From: Plantago elongata | Taxonomy: Eukaryota; Streptophyta; Magnoliopsida; Lamiales; Plantaginaceae | Assembly: GCA_036897095.1 (NCBI GenBank) | Contig: JAYMSP010003299.1 | Span: 1 to 20,282, forward strand | Reading direction: 5' to 3' | Length of the DNA: 20,282 nt | In this document: positions 19,560 through 20,282 of the stretch, piece by piece | How positions within the stretch are numbered: position 1 is the first letter of the stretch | Layout: each line of letters begins with the position of its first letter | Position numbers and translations under genes: made by a program | The notes under the pieces: generated by a model | What the model was told of the DNA's origin: nothing | Database searches by the model: none | Seen by the model: the letters and a program-made list of their open reading frames with translations, nothing else

Positions 19560-20282
19560 ACCCCTCTACTATCTCTTATTCACACACTTGCCTAGTTCGT
19601 TAATCATTATTATTTACTCATTACTATACAAAGAAAATGAAAGAATAAGCCAACTAATTAAACTTGAATTCAAACCGGAATGGAATTTTAGAAATGGCAC
19701 CTTGATTAATACCACTTCCATTATTATACATTTAATTGTTACATTTCAGTTTTAATAGATTTTATTTAATTCTATATTATTTTGATACTAGTACTAACTC
19801 TGACGATGTCACGATATATTTTACTTTTAATAATAAATAAAAATGGGGGATAAAATAAGTAATTGAGGAAATTAGGTAGTCAAATTTATGTGAACAACGT
19901 TGGTTGTGTGTTGATCGCAATACTTCTTCATCCAATATTATATTATTGAGTACATTTATGTTAATTGTAGAATAAAAATATGAATCATGATGACGCATAT
20001 GCTTTGAAAGGTGTAGGGTCCGGTCTTAACCAGTTGGGACCTACCAAATTTATAACATTATTTATATTGAGTTCTATTGTACCCGACCAGTTAATTAATA
20101 GCAAAAATATATTTTAAACAAGAACAAAAATAAAATACAAATAACATAATTAATGGAATTTTTCCAACAACCAATGGAGTATGTGGTCAACCCACCACAA
20201 AATACATAAATAAATAATATACATAATTTTACATGTGACGGTTGTTCTTTCAACTACGGGTTGCCTACAATCCGGCCAGTAA
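19560..20282. other. Upstream flank of the receptor kinase, AT-rich
   Basis: No gene recognised. No strong TATA box stands out. Single TTGAC cores recur at wider spacing. Small open frames here are not protein-like. Confidence 0.5.

Overview
The window is nuclear DNA from a flowering plant, most likely a eudicot. The introns have plant-style GT..AG borders and are AT-rich. It carries a plant-type L-type lectin receptor kinase and a peroxisomal copper amine oxidase, and the spacers hold Stowaway-, hAT- and Harbinger-type debris. I cannot name the species.

All three recognisable protein genes read on the minus strand. (1) Bases 1-806 hold the N-terminal 268 codons of an ARMADILLO-REPEAT-ONLY (ARO)-type ARM-repeat protein, cut by the window edge. 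(2) Bases 2777-8226 hold a complete 12-exon copper amine oxidase, 763 aa, of the peroxisomal zeta type. Every exon joins in frame, all active-site and copper residues are present, and the protein ends in a PTS1-like AKL. A TATA box lies at 8468-8475. (3) Bases 17440-19383 hold an intact, intronless L-type lectin receptor kinase, 647 aa. They are neighbours, not an operon, and nothing in the sequence shows that they act together.

The roughly 9 kb between the amine oxidase and the receptor kinase is a repeat-rich spacer. At 9567-12182 there is a hAT-like element with 14-bp terminal inverted repeats (12/14 matching) and an 8-bp target duplication (7/8 matching). Inside it is the broken remnant of a SANT/Myb-like, NAM-associated ORF of the kind carried by PIF/Harbinger transposons. 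At 12337-13530 two tRNA-like, SINE-type sequences face each other. Bases 14983-16500 are a mosaic: a degenerate copy of part of exon 1 of the amine oxidase, a palindromic GGTTC/GAACC-rich repeat, a short piece of cytosolic glucose-6-phosphate dehydrogenase with a nonsense codon and its intron acceptor, and one unrecognised exon-like segment. The mosaic suggests fragment capture by a mobile element, or decayed duplication, and is the most interesting part of the window.

I saw no functional tRNA, rRNA, CRISPR array or intact autonomous transposon.
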